This document shows, piece after piece, positions 61,194-64,000 of a stretch of 64,000 nucleotides of DNA. The notes beneath the pieces are model-generated. The model saw only the letters and a program-made list of their open reading frames with translations, did no database searches and was not told the origin of the DNA. The stretch comes from Tolumonas sp008015085 (GTDB taxonomy: Bacteria; Pseudomonadota; Gammaproteobacteria; Enterobacterales; Aeromonadaceae), in contig JAJUJX010000003.1 in the NCBI GenBank assembly GCA_029265125.1, positions 186,001 through 250,000 of the forward strand, in the 5' to 3' direction. How positions within the stretch are numbered: position 1 is the first letter of the stretch; every line of letters starts with the position of its first letter. The translations under genes were made by a program, and so were the position numbers.

Positions 61194-62096
61194 ATGAATG
61201 AAAAACAGTTATTTCCTTCTGAGCCAAGCGTCTACCACATAAATGACATGGCGATTATCCGACTGGAAGGTGCTGACGCTATAAAGTACCTGAACGGACA
61301 GGTTACTTGTGATGTAACTGCGTTAAAGCCTGGGCAACAAACGCTCGGGGCCCATTGTACGCCAAAAGGAAAAGTTCTGGCGACGTTCAGATTACTTAGA
61401 CGAGAGACTGATCTACTGTTGATCTACAGAAAAGAATTGAGTGAGCTTCAGCTATCTGAACTGAAAAAATATGCCATCTTTTCCAAAGTCACCATCACTG
61501 ATGCCAGTGATCAGTTTGAACTGCGAGGAATAGCCGGGACCGGGACAGATGAATGGCTATCTATTCATACATCGGCTACGGCTAATACTGATCTGTTGCA
61601 GATCACACCAGATCGATGGTTATTACTCACACCAACGCCAAACGAGCTTATTTTTTCTCTTCCTGAACATAGTCCGAATGAATGGCGAGGATTAGAGATT
61701 TTAGACGGCTTACCTCATCTGGGGAAAATGCATCAGGCTGAATTCATACCCCAAGCATTAAATCTTCAGGCGCTAAACGGGATTTGCTTTACAAAAGGCT
61801 GCTATACCGGGCAAGAAATTGTTGCCAGAGCAAAATACCGAGGTGCAAATAACCGGGCCTTATTCATCCTTGAAGGAACAGCGAATAAACCTATCGACCC
61901 AACCGCAGTTCTGCAAAAAAAGATCAATGATAACTGGCGAGGTAGCGGTGTAATTCTTGATATATGGCAAGAGAAAGAAAAACTTTTAGTAAGTACAGTC
62001 CTGCCATCAGATACTGAATCCGATAGCATATTCCGAATCGAAAATGATGAAAGCTCTGCTCTATCCATTCGGCCGTTGCCCTATTCACTGATCTGA
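61194..62096 (+). CDS. ygfZ: Folate-binding iron-sulfur cluster maintenance protein YgfZ
   Basis: A 300-residue protein of the GcvT-like folate family that helps maintain or repair iron-sulfur clusters, e.g. in MiaB. The YgfZ signature KGCYTGQEIVARAKYRG (about residue 200) carries the essential Cys; IIRLEGADAIKYLNGQVTCDV and GAHCTPKGKVLATFRL are in the N-terminal domain. GGAA lies before the ATG. It is divergent from sdhE and followed by a terminator. Confidence 0.95.
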   Translation: MNEKQLFPSEPSVYHINDMAIIRLEGADAIKYLNGQVTCDVTALKPGQQTLGAHCTPKGKVLATFRLLRRETDLLLIYRKELSELQLSELKKYAIFSKVTITDASDQFELRGIAGTGTDEWLSIHTSATANTDLLQITPDRWLLLTPTPNELIFSLPEHSPNEWRGLEILDGLPHLGKMHQAEFIPQALNLQALNGICFTKGCYTGQEIVARAKYRGANNRALFILEGTANKPIDPTAVLQKKINDNWRGSGVILDIWQEKEKLLVSTVLPSDTESDSIFRIENDESSALSIRPLPYSLI

Positions 62097-62104
62097 ACAT
62101 ACAT

Positions 62105-62135
62105 AGCCTCTGAATCATTCAGGGGCTTTATTTTT
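62105..62135 (+). terminator. Terminator after ygfZ
   Basis: AGCCTCTGAA (62105-62114), loop TCA, TTCAGGGGCT (62118-62127) with one G-T pair, then TTATTTTT. Eight bases after the ygfZ stop. Confidence 0.85.
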
Positions 62136-62507
62136 AGAATAACATCCCAAAATATAGCGTTAAGTATATCGACTTTAGAATTCCGACATCACCAATCAAG
62201 TTACATTAAGTTACAATTAAATACACAAATATATATTCTGATTTAAATTGAATTGAATAATAATAAAAAAACACACTGGATGTAGTGCGTTACACAATCA
62301 AGTATATTGTTTCTCATGCAATAAATAAGAAACAATCCTCTCTGTGATCTATATTTTATTTCTCCTCTTCTCTTCTTCTTTGAATATTTAATTCAACTAT
62401 CATTGTTATTGTTGAAATGCACAGAAAATAAAAAGTAGTTTCTCAAAACTGAAACTCGTGTAATTCAATTCATTTATAGGACGCACACTCCTCAGGAGCT
62501 CACTAAT
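62136..62507 (+). promoter_or_regulatory. Long regulatory leader of ptsG
   Basis: About 370 bases without a gene. Contents: tandem AAGTTACATT/AAGTTACAAT (62198-62217); a CRP-like site TGTAGTGCGTTACACA (62281-62296, 7 or 8 of 10 key bases); a perfect 9-base inverted repeat ATTGTTTCT/AGAAACAAT (62306-62336); a pyrimidine tract (62350-62381); TTCAAC/GTTGAA (62392-62416); and CTCAGGAG (62491-62498) as ribosome site nine bases before the ATG. I could not fix the promoter. Confidence 0.5.
62306..62336. repeat. Perfect inverted repeat in the ptsG leader
   Basis: ATTGTTTCT (62306-62314) and AGAAACAAT (62328-62336) with a 13-base spacer; half-site centres are 22 bases apart, two helical turns. Candidate operator or leader stem. 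Confidence 0.65.
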
Positions 62508-63950
62508 ATGAAAAATTTGTTCGCAAGTCTTCAACAAGTCGGTAAGGCACTGATGTTGCCTGTATCCGTATTGCCTGTAGCAGGTATTCTGCTCGGCGTC
62601 GGTGCAGCTAAATTCAGCGTTCTGCCAGCAACTCTGTCATCAGTAATGGAACAAGCTGGTGGTGCAGTATTCGGTAACATGGCTCTGCTGTTTGCTATCG
62701 GTGTTGCACTGGGCTTCACTAAAAACGACGGTGTTGCCGGTCTGGCTGCTGCTGTTGGCTATTTCATTCTGACTAAAACTGTAACTGTTGTTGCACCTCT
62801 GCTGGCTGGTTTAGATCCTGCTGCTGCTGATTTCGCAGCTCAGGCAGATAAAGTGTCAAACGTTGGTGTACTCGGTGGCGTTATTGCCGGCGGTATTGCT
62901 GCATATATGTTTAACCGTTTCTACCGCATCCAACTGCCTGACTACCTGGGCTTCTTTGCTGGTAAACGTTTCGTTCCATTATCAACCGGTATCGTAGCGA
63001 TTGCTGCTGGTGTGGTATTGGCTTTCGTATGGCCACCTATCGGTGGTGCAATCAAAGCCTTCTCTCACTGGGCTGCTTACCAGAACCCTGCTCTGGCGTT
63101 CGGTATCTACGGTGTTGTTGAGCGTTCATTGATTCCATTTGGTCTGCACCACATTTGGAACGCACCATTCTTCTTCGAAGTAGGTGAATACACAAACGCA
63201 GCTGGTCAAGTATTCCATGGTGAAATCGCACGTTACATTGCTGGTGACGCAACAGCAGGTAACCTGGCTGGTGGTTACATGTTCAAAATGTACGGTCTGC
63301 CTGCTGCTGCTATCGCTATGTGGCACACTGCTAAACCAGAAAACCGTGCAAAAATCGGTGGTATCATGATTTCAGCTGCGCTGACTTCATTCCTGACCGG
63401 TATTACCGAACCAATCGAATTCGCATTCCTGTTCGTTGCTCCAGTTCTGTACGCGATTCACGCACTGCTGGCTGGTTCTGCGTTCGTGGTAATGATTCTG
63501 CTGGGCATGAAACACGGCACTACCTTCTCTCACGGTTTGATTGACTACCTGGTACTGTTCTCTCAATCCACTAAAGGCCTGATGTTCCCAATTATCGGTC
63601 TGATTTATGCGGCTATTTATTACACTGTATTCCGTGTAGCAATCGTAGCTCTGGATCTGAAAACCCCTGGTCGCGAAGAAGAATCAGCTGAAGAATCAAA
63701 TCTGTCTGGTTCTGAAATGGCAGGTGAACTGGTTCACGCATTCGGTGGCAAAGATAACATCACAAACCTGGATGCATGTATCACTCGTCTGCGTGTAACA
63801 GTTAAAGATGTTGCAAAAGTTGACCAAGCTAAACTGAAATCTTTAGGTGCTGCTGGTGTTGTGGTTGCGGGCTCTGGTATACAAGCCATCTTCGGTACCA
63901 AATCAGACAACCTGAAAACCGACATGGATCATTGGATCAAAGCAAACTAA
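62508..63950 (+). CDS. ptsG: Glucose-specific PTS enzyme IICB
   Basis: PtsG imports and phosphorylates glucose using phosphate from EIIA-Glc. The IIC domain (about 1-385) has about ten hydrophobic segments and family motifs LMLPVSVLPVAGILLGVG, PFGLHHIWNAPFFFE and GITEPIEFAFLF. The IIB domain (about 405-480) has the phosphorylated Cys in NITNLDACITRLRV and GVVVAGSGIQAIFG. 480 residues, like E. coli PtsG. Strong codon bias suggests high expression. No EIIA domain is fused. It ends at a classic terminator. Confidence 0.97.
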   Translation: MKNLFASLQQVGKALMLPVSVLPVAGILLGVGAAKFSVLPATLSSVMEQAGGAVFGNMALLFAIGVALGFTKNDGVAGLAAAVGYFILTKTVTVVAPLLAGLDPAAADFAAQADKVSNVGVLGGVIAGGIAAYMFNRFYRIQLPDYLGFFAGKRFVPLSTGIVAIAAGVVLAFVWPPIGGAIKAFSHWAAYQNPALAFGIYGVVERSLIPFGLHHIWNAPFFFEVGEYTNAAGQVFHGEIARYIAGDATAGNLAGGYMFKMYGLPAAAIAMWHTAKPENRAKIGGIMISAALTSFLTGITEPIEFAFLFVAPVLYAIHALLAGSAFVVMILLGMKHGTTFSHGLIDYLVLFSQSTKGLMFPIIGLIYAAIYYTVFRVAIVALDLKTPGREEESAEESNLSGSEMAGELVHAFGGKDNITNLDACITRLRVTVKDVAKVDQAKLKSLGAAGVVVAGSGIQAIFGTKSDNLKTDMDHWIKAN

Positions 63951-63975
63951 TTAAAATTTTAAATCAGTACTTTTT

Positions 63976-63999
63976 AACCCCTCTTCGGAGGGGTTTTTT
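63976..63999 (+). terminator. Terminator after ptsG
   Basis: AACCCCTC (63976-63983), tetraloop TTCG, GAGGGGTT (63988-63995) and six T in a row. Very strong intrinsic terminator at the window's right end. Confidence 0.95.
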
Positions 64000-64000
64000 A

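Overview
The window reads as an ordinary, gene-dense chromosome segment of a motile, facultatively fermentative gammaproteobacterium. Gene content and order resemble Enterobacterales and Vibrio in blocks (ycaO-focA-pflB-pflA, yfbV/ackA-pta, tesA/ybbA-ybbP, ycjX-ycjF, sapABCDF, pgm-seqA/ybfF-ybfE-fldA-fur, lepA-lepB-rnc-era-recO-pdxJ, rpoE-rseABC, nadB), but the blocks are joined in a different order. Together with moderate GC and a sigma54/sigma28 flagellar hierarchy with cheV-cheR beside flgB, this suggests an Aeromonadales member such as Tolumonas; the genus is an inference. I see no tRNA, rRNA, insertion sequence, prophage or CRISPR array.

Layout. 1-13322: flagellar hook-basal-body cluster. 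Leftward run flgB-C-D-E | F-G-H-I-J-K-L (flgL cut by the window edge), with cheR and cheV upstream and flgA-flgM-flgN divergent. Strong sigma54-type promoters precede flgB, flgF and flgA and a sigma28 promoter precedes flgM. 13461-25005: asd, then fermentation: ycaO, focA (formate channel), pflB and pflA (pyruvate formate-lyase and activase), yfbV, ackA and pta. Pyruvate goes to acetyl-CoA plus formate, acetyl-CoA to acetate plus ATP, and formate leaves by FocA. A good FNR site lies before focA. ycaO and ackA share an unusual initially transcribed dyad.

25308-34631: yfcH, the ybbP-ybbA ABC exporter, tesA, the CpxRA envelope stress pair with its own CpxR box, and ycjX-ycjF. 34780-40016: the five-gene sap peptide ABC transporter operon, with an atypical Asn in the H-loop of both ATPases. 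40092-44927: pgm-seqA, and divergent ybfF, ybfE, fldA, fur. 44991-50129: slyD with a Cys/His-rich tail, yheS, rlmJ, and a type III PLP lysine/ornithine decarboxylase with a structured leader.

50198-58710: a leftward run from rpoE-rseA-rseB-rseC through lepA-lepB-rnc-era-recO-pdxJ, much of it translationally coupled. 58870-62096: nadB, ygfX-sdhE and ygfZ. 62508-63950: ptsG with a long, repeat-rich leader and a closing terminator.

No obviously new multi-gene system is present. The most interesting material is non-coding: the shared ycaO/ackA dyad, the decarboxylase leader, the ptsG leader, palindromes before focA and ackA, and a small DnaA-box cluster after pta.
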